Below are positions 10,961 through 22,372 of a stretch of 64,000 nucleotides of DNA, one piece after another. A program made the position numbers and the translations under genes. A model generated the notes under the pieces. It worked only from the letters and a program-made list of their open reading frames with translations. It was not told the DNA's origin and made no database searches. This stretch comes from Fratercula arctica (lineage: Eukaryota; Chordata; Aves; Charadriiformes; Alcidae). The stretch spans positions 151,461,889 to 151,525,888 of the forward strand of contig CANTUZ010000002.1 of assembly GCA_947846985.1 (NCBI GenBank), written 5' to 3'. Position 1 is the stretch's first letter. Each line of letters begins with the position of its first letter.

Positions 10961-13900
10961 TGCTTTTCAGACCAAAGAAGAAAGTATGCTTTAAAGTGTT
11001 CCTTAAAGGGAGAGAATGACTGCAGTGTGATGGGTGAGCTGAAAGTGTTAAAAGCCTTCAGAAAGAAAACAGGCATCAAAGACCTTACTCTGTATTTAAG
11101 CCCAAATCAGCCCTGCCAGAACAGTTCATCCCACCTCTGGCGTGCTCCCAGGGAATCTTTTCCTTCATAACCCTCACAGCTGGATTAGGGTTGGGCCATG
11201 AGGCAGATGAACAGAAAAGGACAATCCATAGGACAGTGCCTGGAGGCCTCTTTCCTGAGGACCCCATAGCCTGTGGCACATGGTTCACCATGGCCTGTGA
11301 CCAAAATGTCAGCTGCTCATATAAAGAGGCAAGAGAAGAGCAGAACTGGGGGCCCACATGTCTGTGACACAACTGCTGTAAGGCAAAAAGCACCTGCATG
11401 GTGGATGTGAAATAGATGCACCTCCGATCACATGAGAGAAGAGGTGCTTACCTGCACGCTGCTGTGAAGCTCCCTACAGCAGCAACAAGTACCACAGCAC
11501 TGCACTGGGCTTTGAAACCAGACATTTAGGCTATCACTGTCACACTGAGTGACATGGGCTTGGGACTGTCCTTGGGCATTGAGGCCAGCTGGTGTGCAAT
11601 GGCTTGCATACATGTTTTTTCATCTTCCAAAACCTGCATACGAGCTTACAAAAGAGAGCCAAAGAGATTCTCCTGTCTCCTAAAGCAAAGAAAGTTCTGC
11701 ACCCAGTGCTCCCAGGCCTGTGCTAACTCCTCTGATGATTTCTCACCTGTGAGAAAGCTTGCTGGCCAGGCTGAAACCTTGCCAGGAAGTAGTCCTCTGT
11801 CTGAACAGCACAGATGGTTGAATCACTAAGCCTTGGAACACTGCTTGGTGATACTTAACTCACTATCACAGAAACATCGATCCTGTCTTTCTATGAGGTG
11901 TTCTTATTGCTTTACTTTGGCATGTGAGAAGGAACATTCACAGGTTATTTTAAGTACTTGTAGCTTCATTAATAGCAGGAACCTGGGCAATTAGTTCAGA
12001 AAGAGCATCTTTTTGTATTTCAGGACATAATGATCCCAAACCAGAGTGTGAGAAAGAAGCACATTTCCAAAAGGCATAGAGAGAACCTGATGAGTCAAGT
12101 TCTCCAGGGCCTGGATCACTTTGTAGGACCCAAGGCTGGAGAGCTTGCCATAGTCCTACTCTTTATTGGAGTCACCAGGACACGTGTACTGTCAGTTCTT
12201 TGTGTGGTGTTAGCTTAGACCTGCATGGTTGTCAGGATGCAGCAATCAGCTCTGAAGGTGACTTCAGGAACACAAAGATTGCCCATCACTTCCACCAGAT
12301 GCCAGAGAAATCCTTGGTTTAGCTGGCCCCACGTGCACAGCTGGAGAGATGGCAATTCCCTTCCTTCCTTGGCTGCCATCCAACACCAAGTCAGACATGG
12401 GACTAAGAAATACCACTTCATACACACTCCTGTTACTGCCTTTCCATTCACAAATGTAAAAACATCCTTGATTTTTTCTGACAAAAATGTAAACAAGGAG
12501 ACTAGCCAGCCCAGGGGATCTGTAACAGGATATAGGGCCTTTCACCTCTGTCTTATGAACAAAACACCATTCCCCTCCCATGCACGTTCAGTGGCTTGTG
12601 AGAAAAGAGCTGGTGGTCTGAATCTAGTGTCATGTGTCTGCAGCAGGAAGCCACTAGATTTGGGACTAATTAGGGTCTTTGTCAGCAGCCACCGCAGAGG
12701 GGCCAGTGAGGAACTGGTACCTCCTGCACAGAGATAAGACACGCTGACTGTGCAAGGGAAACTGGTCTAGCTGGTGTGGGTCCTGCATTTACCCAGGACT
12801 AGTAGCCGATCTTTAGACATCTGTAGGAAATCTAATCATGAGCATGAATTCACTTACAAGACTGTAATGAAAGACAGCACTGTAAATCATACTTACACAT
12901 TTTTGTAAGAGGGTACTTGGTGGCTCAGATATGCAATGCAGTATCTGGCAATGTGTGTTTTGATGAGTAAAAAAATGGGAGATCTAATGTAATGGACTTT
13001 AACATCTGACATTGCATCACCTGGCTATGAACAGTCCTGTGGTGGCTCTGACCGCAGCACTTGGAGACCTGCCGGCTGCCAGTCCCCATGCCTAGGTGAA
13101 GGAATCAGACCTGCCTTAAGCTCACGTGTGTGTGAGAGGAAGGACGTCTGTCTGCCTTCTGCAAACAGCAGGGCAAGCCCCTTCCACATTGCACAGGAGA
13201 ACTACCTCCGGCCATAACGTTTCGTTCCTAGGGTTTGGAGGCTTAACTATCCATCATCTGATGGGGCGGAATTCCCAAACGCATCAGTACTGGTAGGATA
13301 CATGGGAGCCCTTTGCTTTCAGCTGTTAAGTATATATATAATAACTGTAAAAGCTTCTCTTTGTGTTCTTCGGTTAAACTGAGTACGCGGCCTCAGACTC
13401 CTGTTGATGCGTCGGTGTCTGCGAATACTCTCTGAGCTCTGCCCTGCCTTCAGACTGCTTCCACTTGGGTGCAACTGCACTGAATTTAGTTGGATTCTGG
13501 GATGCTGTACAAGTAAATATCTAAATTTAAACTGGATGTGACCAGCCATTTAAACTTGTGCATATCCACACTGGGCTCTGCAGTGCCCCTTGACATATGA
13601 AAATGCGGAGAAGTAGGGCGAGTGTATTTCTATGGGCCCTTTTTACCAAGGGCCTCCCCACCTCTGAAGCAACAAAACAAAAAAGAATTCTAGGAGAAAA
13701 TACTTGGAGAGAAATTTTCCATTAGCTGTGGTGGTGGGTCAGGCTACTGCAGCTCCTTTGCTGCTCAGTTCTGCTCCTCTGTCGGAAACTGCTATGTTGA
13801 GGACAGAGTCCAAAGAGCAGAACGTGCAAAAGGTCCTCAGCTACTTCAGCAGAGGATCTGATGGCTGAGCTCCAACCACCTCCTGCAGCAGTTCAAACTG

Positions 13901-15311
13901 AGCTCTCAGGGCTGAACGAGCTGTGGGGGAGAGTGGAGTAATATCTTGAGCTACATCATCTGTTCACTAAATGAATGTAACTGGGACCTGAATTAATCAG
14001 AAACTCAAAGAAAAACATTGCGCTAAGAAGGAAGCAAAAATAGTCTGACTATTCTGAGTAAATCTGGGATTGCAGCTCCTCTGTGGGTCCAGTTCCAATA
14101 CATCCTCCCGGTATTCCCCTCTGTTCTTCCCTGGTAACAGCAGGAATTTGCCCTCATTTATCCAGATGTCAGATCTTTTCTTCTGTTGGATGCAAGAAAA
14201 CAGCAAAGACGCTGTAGCACTGGGCACAGTAATGTGCAGAGGTACGCAAGACTTTCATCAAACCCAGAAAAAGGTTGGTAACAAAAAGTGTCTGACATGG
14301 GAGTTTTCAGACTATGGCCCATCAGATGCAGGACATAGCTGTTTTCTGCTTTTAGTGGCGGGAGTGAAAATAAAATAAAAGTCAGCTAACCATCTGCTCA
14401 TATAAGCTGATTCAACCAAATTCCTCTAGAACCTTGAAACAGTGCAGGCATCAACATCCTCTCTACAGGCTCTGCAAGTTCTTCTGGTTTTCCTGGTCTG
14501 ATGGAAGTAGACAACCCAAGACACTGTGAGAACAGCACTCATTGGGCTGACAGCTGCCTGACTGGGAACATGGGATATTAAAAACCCCTAAAAGTCCCAG
14601 TACTCTCTTTCTATTTCATTTCTGTTAGATAAGTCATTCAAGTCAATTAGATTCCTAACCATCTGCTTCTCTTAAAAAGACTGACATCCAGGCTCTTTCA
14701 TACTTATTTTGTCTAAGCACTTTCTTACTACTACTCTTCCCATGCTATAGATATCAGGAACTTGATTTAAGGAAGTAAAACAAACACTTATGGATATGTT
14801 AATTGCAGTAAAAACCCCTGGGTTTTTGGTCATTTTTGGGAAAGCAACAAAGCCAGAAGACTAAGGATCAGATCTGAGAAAGTTCTTAACAAGCCAAGAC
14901 TCAGAATGCACCTTTTGGCGGTCACTTATGCATGGCAATACTTAAAACTCACTGAGGACCCCCCTGTACAGCTTGAATGTGGAACATTTCATACCAAACA
15001 CTCTGGGAAAGAACCTTCTCTCTTTGTGGGCCCTGAGGTCCTGTATTCTTGTTTACATCAGGGCACAGATCCCACTGAAAAGTGAAGGGAACCTTACCTA
15101 GCCAGATGGTTTAGGTACTTTCTTGTAGACAAAGCCATGGATCCGAGTCCCTTCAACATAAACTACTTAACGGGTCAATGCCCTATTGACATAGCTGCGA
15201 TATAAAAGATGGAGGTAACACCAAGGTTGAAAATTTCATTGTTATGATCCTTCAGGCTTAATGGGAGAACCACCTGACCTCATTCAGGTGTCAGTCTTGA
15301 CTTCTAGCAAG
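10961..15311. other. Unique non-coding stretch
   Basis: No exon or repeat was recognised. The longest repeat-free open frame in the window lies here (plus strand, 12225-12737, 170 codons). It has no recognisable domain, signal peptide or transmembrane segment, it starts at a weak-context ATG, and shorter frames overlap it on the other strand. I treat it as chance. Confidence 0.5.
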
Positions 15312-15421
15312 GGATGGGACTCTGAGCAACCTGATCTTGTTGAAGGTGTCCCTGCTTATTGCAGGGGGGTGGACTAGATGACCTTTAAAGGTCCTATCCA
15401 ACCGAAACCATTCTATGATTC
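15312..15421 (+). mobile_element. CR1 LINE 3' end fragment, plus strand
   Basis: The last roughly 110 bp of a CR1 copy. It contains GGGTGGACTAGATGACC, AAAGGTCCTATCCAACC and the tail CATTCTATGATTC. No coding part is retained. Confidence 0.9.
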
Positions 15422-18400
15422 AGTCATGCTTTTTGCATGGTGTTTCATACAGGTTATCTACAGGTGCTGGTGGCACCTCACTCTGCTGAAGTGCCTCTGT
15501 GCTGAAGGACACTGAAGATGTATTTAAGAGAAGTGATTTAGGACATTACTATTCTCTGCCACTACTGTTCCTCCTCTCTGCCAATGCTTAATGAGCACAG
15601 CAAAGCTGGAAAAACAGTATCTGCTCAGATCTCAGCAATTTCAGTGAAAATTGTTTAATTTATGTTAAATTTTTTAGTTTAGTTGAACATACCTTTCTGT
15701 CAAAGGAGTGGGTTGTTAATTCCAAGAACGAGGCAGAGTGGAGGACTCATTTTTAAACTGCAATAGTTGGATTCATTAACCTATTATTATCTGTTCCTTA
15801 TCTCTCCCTAGGTCTTTTCAAGTTTAGACTCTGAGGGTCTAGTGCCCAAATATGATATTGTAGTGCCTACTTTGCTGCTCCTTACAGCAAGATCAGATAA
15901 TCACCAATGTACTCCTTAATATTTCATCATCAAAATTTTCCACTAACGCAGAAAACAAGATAAGCACCATCTCTAAATCACTTGAAATGCTAGGAGAGGA
16001 CATAAACAAAATTTCATTCTCCTTCCCAATAGACTACACAAATCTGGCTGACCTCTAGCTTTGTTTAGTTAGAAAGTTTCCACCGCATCTCTCTACCTGC
16101 CTTTTCAGCGGATGCCGTTAATGACTCAAAGTCAAGACTCAAATCTGCTTACCGCAAACAAGGAGCAATATCTGACAAATCAATGATGAATGCTTGAGTT
16201 TTGGGCTCACAGCCATGAGGGTAGAATATTCTGCAAAAAACCAGAGAGACTGGACACACAAGTCTCTGCCCTGCAGGATAGATTTTCCCTTGAACAGCTT
16301 GGTGTGAGTGTCACAGTAGTCACGATCTCCTGCTGCTCTTCAGGAGATACGAAGGTTCACTTTATGAAGGCATTCATAAGTGTCGGAGGTGTTAATTAGT
16401 TGCTCAAGAGCACTGCAGTGCTTTGAGACCTGTATGTATCTGACACCCATCTGTTTCGCCTCCTGTTTGTTAACACAGCTGCAAAAATTGATATGCAGGA
16501 ACCCACCTCATCCCAGAAGTCTTTAAAATCTTATCGCTACTCCTGGACATCCAGTTAAATCATTCTAAAACAATTAGGGAATGCGCAGTTGAAGCAACAA
16601 AAACTGTAAAGCGTCCTTTGGAAAGGCAATGCTAACTGGTGTGTTATTTGGATATACAGTGATGATAAGATAAAATTGTAAGGGGCCTGGTGGGGGACCC
16701 AGAGGTCATGATCCCTAAAGTATCACTGGATTTAGCTGATCTGTATCACTAGGTCTTAACTGTAACTGTTGTTTTTTTAAACAATACCTTTTGTTCTCAG
16801 TTAATGCACTTCTTGTTGCTTTGGGGCAGCAATCTAAACAGTCACAGCCACCTGATAATAAGTGTTGGCAAGGTGATAATCAGTTTGTTTGCCTTTTAAT
16901 CCCTAGAGTAACAGATGGATTAAAAAACAAAAAAATCTTAAAGTGTGTTATAGATTTCAGTTGGAGTAATAATGTTAGTTCAATTGTTTGTGATGAGAGA
17001 CAAGGTAGAAACAATCTTTTACCAGAGTAACTGGTATACCTGCGAGCAACAGAGAAAATTTTTGGCTCACATTCTTGTGTCTTTTTTCCTTTTTCCACTG
17101 GAACCATGAAACCTTTTCTTTCTCTAAAACCACAAATAGGGACACAAAATGCTCAGGTAAAAAGGCTGAAGTGCAAAAAGACTGAGGTCCTTGCAGGACC
17201 TTATGTGCATCCCAGAGTGGAGGTGTTTTCTCTGCCCTACCAGTGACAGGTTCAGTGGAAGGGGGCTGGGGACATGGAAGCTGCGAGCAGCAGAGGGGGC
17301 TAAGGGAGCTCAGCTACAGACATGCTGTACTCAAGTGCTGGGAGCAGAAGGAAGTTTTTTTCTGTCTCTGTGATAAGCATTTTGAGCCTCCTGGCCATCA
17401 GCCAGTCCCTCCTAGGTTGCCAAATCTGGTGTTGGCATAAGTTTGGTTTTCTCATGGGGGAGTTTGTTACTCTCACTCTTTCACGTGAACATTTCATAGA
17501 AATGAAACCTAAGGTGGCACTGTGGTTGGTTGGTTCTTCTGAATGAAGGATTTCCTGTTGATAACAGTCTGGTGCTCTTCTTCTCATGATTCCAGTCCTT
17601 GGGAATGAAAGGCTTTGGTCTTGGCATGAGGATTAGCAGTTTTTTTCCTCTACTCTGACATGGCCAATTCTCATGCCAGAACCTCATGCATGTCTCTCTG
17701 ACCCTAGTTTAGACATTGGCTCCTACTTTTGCCTTCTGTGTTAACGAGTAAAAGCAATTTTTGCTTATTTCTTTATTGCAAGTGTGTTGCATGATTGAAA
17801 CATAGAGTGCTAGAAGGCTGTGTGTGGTAGCTCCTGCCATGTATGCTGGCCATTTGGAAAGTGAAGCAGGATTTCATGGCCCACGCCTGGCTGGAAACAT
17901 GATATTAGGAAAGCTGGAGAATGAGAAACAGCAAATGACTTGTTAAATGCCACTGACCATCTAATCCGTATAAGTTTATAGCTACAAACCTGTGTTTGAA
18001 CATGACTGAATTTTCTGTGACTACAGTTCAAACATCTGTACCTCACTGGTCACCCTCAACCCCAGCATAGCCAAGGGAGATCCAGTCAGTATAATCAGGA
18101 GATGTAGATCATTACTTGTCTTGCCCTAAAGAAGATGCCTCACTGTGACTACGGAGACTGTAGGACAATGTTGACACTCCAAGTAATCTCTTTCACAAGT
18201 TCAAGCTTTCCACTGTACATCATCTTTCCTCATACATGAGTCATTTCAGGTCTTTCATCATCTATCTTGCCCTCTCTGTAACTTTTCCATTACACTATAT
18301 CCTTTTTCTGAGATGAGGGAACCTTCTCTGAGATAAGAGCAATTTTCATTATATGGACTAAAAATGGATTTACAAGGTAGCATAATGATGTCCTCTGCTT

Positions 18401-19159
18401 TGATTTCTATTCCCTCTGGTAATTTTCTAACTTTGAATCTGCTTTTTGACTTCTACTGAGGTCTATCAAAGTGCTTCTGCAGAATTACCATCATAACCCA
18501 GAATGCCACTGCTCAGTAATAAGTCAGTTCGTTCTACACGCAAAGTTAGGATTGTTTTACCCTATGTTGATTACTCGATCTTTTGGCTGCATTGCGTTTA
18601 TTTTGACATTTTATTGCTCAGTCACCGAGGGCTCAGCGCAGTTGGCCACAAGTGGACAAGCTGCGCCAGTGTGGGTACTGGAGGCCTTCCCGGCCTCCAG
18701 CCTCTGCTCCAGAAAGGCTGCAGGAGCTCCTGGGTCATATCTCTCAGCACTGTGTGGGCATCTCAGATCCTCAGGTCTCACAGGTAATGCTATGCCACTC
18801 TATTCAGGCAACTGAATTATACATTCAGTCTCTTAAAGTTCTCCCAAAATTCTCCACAGCCAGCCTACTTTGAAAAATACTGAATTCTCATCAAACTTTC
18901 TCAAACTGCTCAACCAGGTCACTCATGAATATGTACAAATTGCAAGAACTTGCTTTAGTAGTCAGTCTGGAGAGACCTGGCTATTCTGTTTGTTTGACCA
19001 TTTTTAAAGATACCAGAAAATTGTTTTCCACATTTCCAGTCATTTAAAACAAAGTAGCCTCTCTGCATTTTAATCAGTGAATAAGGTTTATTCTCACAGA
19101 CTCAATCCAGATTACTCCTTGATATTGGATGTCAGTGTTTTATTATATCTTACATCAGA
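15422..19159. other. Unique non-coding stretch
   Basis: No gene or repeat was recognised. Open frames are shorter than 120 codons and unremarkable. Confidence 0.5.
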
Positions 19160-20489
19160 AGGCATGCATGTGACGCTCATCTACATGAAGGGTCGGAAGG
19201 AGGATCCGGGGAACTACAGGCCTGTCAGCCTGACGTTGGTACCAGGGAAGATCATGGAGAGGATCATCTTGAGTGAGCTCTCATGGCAAGTGCAGGGCAG
19301 CCAAGGGATCAGGGCCAGCCAGCATGGGTTTAGGAAAGGGAGGTCCTGCTTAACCAGCCAGAACTCTTTCTATGACCATGTGACCCGCCTTCTGGACGCA
19401 GGGAAGGCTGTGGACATTGTCTGTCTGGACTTTGGTAAGGCCTTTGACACCATCCCCCACAGCATTCTCCTGGAGAAGCTGGCGAATCATGGCATAGACA
19501 AGTGTACTCTTCGCTGGGTTAAAAACTGGATGGATGGCCATGCCCAGAGAGTTGTGATTAATGGGGTGAAATCCTCTTGGTGGCTGGTCACCAGTGGTGT
19601 CCCTCAGGGCTCAGTTTTGGGGCCAGTTTTGTTTAATATCTTTATCAATGATCTGGATGAGGGGATTGAGTGCACCCTCAGTAAGTTTGCAGATGACATC
19701 AAACTAGGTGGGAGTGTTGATCTGCTTGAGGGTAGGAAGGCTCTACAGAGGGACCTGGACAGGTTGGATCAATGGGCCAAGGCCAATGGTATGAGATTTA
19801 ATAAGTCCAAGTGCTGGGTCCTGCATTTCGGTCACAACAACCCCAAGCAACGCTACAGCCTTGGGGAAGAGTGGCTAGAAAGCTGCCCAGCAGAAAAGGA
19901 CCTGGGGGTGATGGTGGACAACCAGCTTAACATGAGCCAGCAGTGTGCCCAGGTGGCCAAGAAGGCCAACAGCATTCTAGCTTGTATCAGGAATAGCGTG
20001 GCCAGCAGGAGTAGGGAAGTGATGGTGCCTCTGTACTCGGCACTGGTGAGGACTTACCTCGAGTGCTGTGTTCAGTTCTGGGCCCCTCTGTACAAGAGGG
20101 ACATTGAAGTGCTGGATCATGTCCAGAGGAGAGCTACCAAGCTGGTGAGGGGTCTGGAGACCAAGCCATATGAGGAGAGGCTGAGGGAACTGGGCATGTT
20201 TAGTTTGGAGAAGAGGAGGCTGAGGGGAGACCTCATTGCCCCCTACAACTGCCTGAAAGGAGGGTGTAGAGAGGTGGATGTTGGCCTCTTCTCCCAGGTG
20301 AATAATGACAGGACCAGAGGAAATGGTCTGAAGTTGCAGCAGGGGAGGTTTAGATTAGATATTAGGAAGAATTACTTTACTGAGAGAGTGGTCAGGCACT
20401 GGAACAGCCTGCCCAGGGAGGTGGTTGAGTCACCATCCCTAGAGGTACTTAAGAAACATGTAGATTTGGCACTTCAGGGCATGCTCTAG
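19077..20489 (+). CDS. CR1 ORF2 reverse transcriptase, C-terminal ~440 residues (truncated)
   Basis: This frame is open for 470 codons. The first roughly 30 residues come from unique flanking DNA, so the ATG at 19077 is not the native start, and element-derived sequence begins around residue 30. Visible reverse-transcriptase features are the GNYRPVSL word near residues 45-52, the HGF word with its KGRSC continuation near residues 83-90, and motif A with LDFGKAFD (Asp118 and Asp124). The [11 protein letters not shown] word is in the motif B region, and the catalytic box FADD is at residues 204-207. The C-terminal CR1 tail includes [12 protein letters not shown] and ends at a normal stop. In the intact family, ORF2 (about 900 residues) carries an APE-type endonuclease and a reverse transcriptase that copies CR1 RNA at the target site. 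This copy lacks the endonuclease and part of the polymerase, so it should not be autonomous. It is retroelement sequence, not a host gene. Confidence 0.9.
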   Translation: MNKVYSHRLNPDYSLILDVSVLLYLTSEGMHVTLIYMKGRKEDPGNYRPVSLTLVPGKIMERIILSELSWQVQGSQGIRASQHGFRKGRSCLTSQNSFYDHVTRLLDAGKAVDIVCLDFGKAFDTIPHSILLEKLANHGIDKCTLRWVKNWMDGHAQRVVINGVKSSWWLVTSGVPQGSVLGPVLFNIFINDLDEGIECTLSKFADDIKLGGSVDLLEGRKALQRDLDRLDQWAKANGMRFNKSKCWVLHFGHNNPKQRYSLGEEWLESCPAEKDLGVMVDNQLNMSQQCAQVAKKANSILACIRNSVASRSREVMVPLYSALVRTYLECCVQFWAPLYKRDIEVLDHVQRRATKLVRGLETKPYEERLRELGMFSLEKRRLRGDLIAPYNCLKGGCREVDVGLFSQVNNDRTRGNGLKLQQGRFRLDIRKNYFTERVVRHWNSLPREVVESPSLEVLKKHVDLALQGML

Positions 20490-20588
20490 TGACAGAGATT
20501 TTGGGGGGGTGGGGGCGTTTGTGTGTGTATGGTTGGACTCGATGATCTCAAAGGTCCTTTCCAACCATGAAAATTCTATGATTCTATA
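19160..20588 (+). mobile_element. CR1 LINE, 5' truncated, best preserved copy in window
   Basis: The element begins inside ORF2, where the sequence changes abruptly from unique DNA to reverse-transcriptase coding sequence near 19160. It continues through the ORF2 stop at 20487-20489 and a short 3' UTR containing GGTTGGACTCGATGATCTC. It ends in the CR1 tail AAAATTCTATGATTCTAT. The endonuclease domain and the N-terminal part of the reverse transcriptase are missing. The lack of frameshifts or stops over about 1.3 kb makes it the youngest-looking insertion here. CR1 usually makes no clear target-site duplication, and none is evident. Confidence 0.97.
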
Positions 20589-21039
20589 TTTTTTCCTAGA
20601 TCCCCTCTTCGTTTTTTTTAGGTCAGTATATCAATGCAGAGATGGTGTGAAACTTAATTCCTATCAGTTGTATAGACAGAAATATTTGGCAATTCAGTGA
20701 CACGAGCTGGAGTTTCCTCACACTAAATTTTCTGATAAACAAAGACCTCTGGCCTCTTAAGGACACGGTGGTGTCACTCAGTTTAAGACATGCTGTGTAA
20801 GACCTGCATGTTTTCACAGGCTTGACAGAAAACTGGTTGGACAATGAGGTTTGCAATATCAAAGAATACCTTCAATAGAAGGAAGAGCATAATTTTAGGG
20901 TTCCTAGAAACAAAAATGGCTTTTGTAAGAGTAAGCTTGTGTTTATCAAACCACTGGAATCATTTAGAGAAAGGAAATTTAGGTGATTCAGGAAGAAAGT
21001 AATTCACTAGGCTGCCTTCCGTTATTTCTTTTAAATTCT
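20589..21039. other. Unique non-coding stretch
   Basis: Nothing recognised between the CR1 tail and the next degraded CR1 piece. Confidence 0.5.
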
Positions 21040-21115
21040 CAGTTCAAATTCAGCCCTGGAGCAGGAAGCTGGATTAAATGACTTCCTGAGATGCCTTTAC
21101 ATTTATTTCCTGTTA
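21040..21115 (+). mobile_element. Degenerate CR1 3' end fragment, plus strand
   Basis: AAGCTGGATTAAATGACTTC followed by CTGAGATGCC and TTTATTTCCTGTTATGA parallels the CR1 3' UTR words (GGACTAGATGACCTC, AGGTCCCTTCC, TTCTATGA). It is heavily diverged. Confidence 0.5.
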
Positions 21116-21549
21116 TGAGTTTTCAAAGCTTATGAGAAATGAAGGTAGAATGAAAGGAACACTCCCCCCAGTTGTGGTTCTTCCAGACAATTCCTGAAAC
21201 GTCTTTTGCCATTGTCTTCACCTTTCTCCAGGTGAAGAACTGGTGGAGCTGGTACAGGTGGTGATTTAATTAAAAAAAGACACTATTAAATGCAAAATAA
21301 TAATCACAAAAATAGCCTGAATTGCAAAAATAATTAATTTTATTATCACAACAATAAAAAATGGCTTAGGCAGCCTATATAACGTGCTTCTCTAGTTACT
21401 TTGCTAAACAATAATATGCAGCAACTCGAACTATTTATGTGAAATGTGAATAACCATGTTGAGTGATGTACCTGGCACACACATAATAACAGTGTACCTA
21501 CTAAATAAATTAACTAAAGAAATTATCTTTTCTCCAAAAATATTTGAGG

Positions 21550-21770
21550 TGACAGGAAGCAATGAGCCTAAACTCCAGGCTTGACAGCAGCAGTGATTTT
21601 CTAAGAGTGAGGATAATTAAGAACCAAAATAGACTGCTTAGAAAAAAAGGCAAGGGGATCACCATCAGAGAGGAGGAATATATGTGAGGAAGTACATATG
21701 TATTTGAAGTTACATTGGCACAGAAGGGTGGTCTAGATGACTTATTCAAGCCCATTTTGCAGTATTTCCT
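21550..21770 (+). mobile_element. Degenerate CR1 3' part, plus strand
   Basis: The order of words matches the end of ORF2 plus the 3' UTR of CR1: an AGCCTAAACTCCAG start, then a TTAAGAACC region, GGGGATCACCATCAGAGAGG (the usual GTCACCATCCCTGGAGG position), then GGTGGTCTAGATGACTTATT. There are several stops and gaps, so it is old. Confidence 0.6.
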
Positions 21771-22254
21771 GCAATGGCAGTTCAGACTCGCACTCTTCCT
21801 TCCTTACCTCCAAACTACGACCTGTGAGGCTTCCTCATCTGGAAAACCTGACTGCAAAAGTTGCAGGAAAATCTGGTGTTACTGAAGTCTGCTGTCGGAC
21901 AATAGACCATAAGCACAGAAAACATGGTCTCAGACTCCCGTGCAGCTCCCAGTGAGCTTCCAGTGGTTCTTCATGTGGGCGAACATCATCAGCCAAGGTC
22001 AGAGGCAGTGGGTGTAAAAGGTTGTGTTTGCCCTCTGCATGTTTAGCCTTTCTTGTGATTTATTTTCAAATGGTGTTCAGTGTTTCTGCTGACTCTGGCA
22101 GGCACAGACATGGACCAAGCCCTGGATGACGATGTTGGCTGTCTGTAGTGGAGTCTGTTCCTGTGTGTGACAAGTCATCTATTCTGGGAGGAACTTGCTA
22201 TGACCCCTTACAGAGTCGAGAAGGTAAACTCAGGGCACAAAACAGGCTGTTTGG
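21771..22254. other. Unique non-coding stretch
   Basis: No feature recognised. Confidence 0.5.
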
Positions 22255-22261
22255 GTTGGCA

Positions 22262-22372
22262 TGAGACATTGTGTCTGGGCTCTGTTTCTGACTCTGTAGC
22301 TTGTTTACTGAATTACTTCGGGCTGATGTCTAAGCTCTCTGTATCTTCATTTTACCACCTGTAGGTTGAGAC
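22262..22372 (+). mobile_element. MIR-like SINE fragment, plus strand
   Basis: The run TTCTGACTCTGTAGCTTG, TGAATTACTTCGG, TAAGCTCTCTGTATCTTCA and TTTACCACCTGTAG follows the order of the conserved MIR core (CTCTGCCACTTACTAGC, GGGCAAGTCACTTAA, CTCTCTGTGCCTCAGTTT, CATCTGTAAAATG). It is diverged, and the assignment is by eye. Confidence 0.5.

Noticed and set aside
10642..11079. 145-codon minus-strand open frame
   Set aside because: Its Pro/Leu/Ser-rich middle is the complement of the purine-rich tract; low-complexity artefact.
12005..12090. Pyrimidine tract plus TTTCAG followed by an open stretch, exon-like
   Set aside because: No family similarity, no matching donor site with preserved frame and no neighbouring exons.
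12225..12737. 170-codon plus-strand open frame
   Set aside because: No domain, signal or splice context; overlapping frames on the other strand are of similar size. Probably chance.
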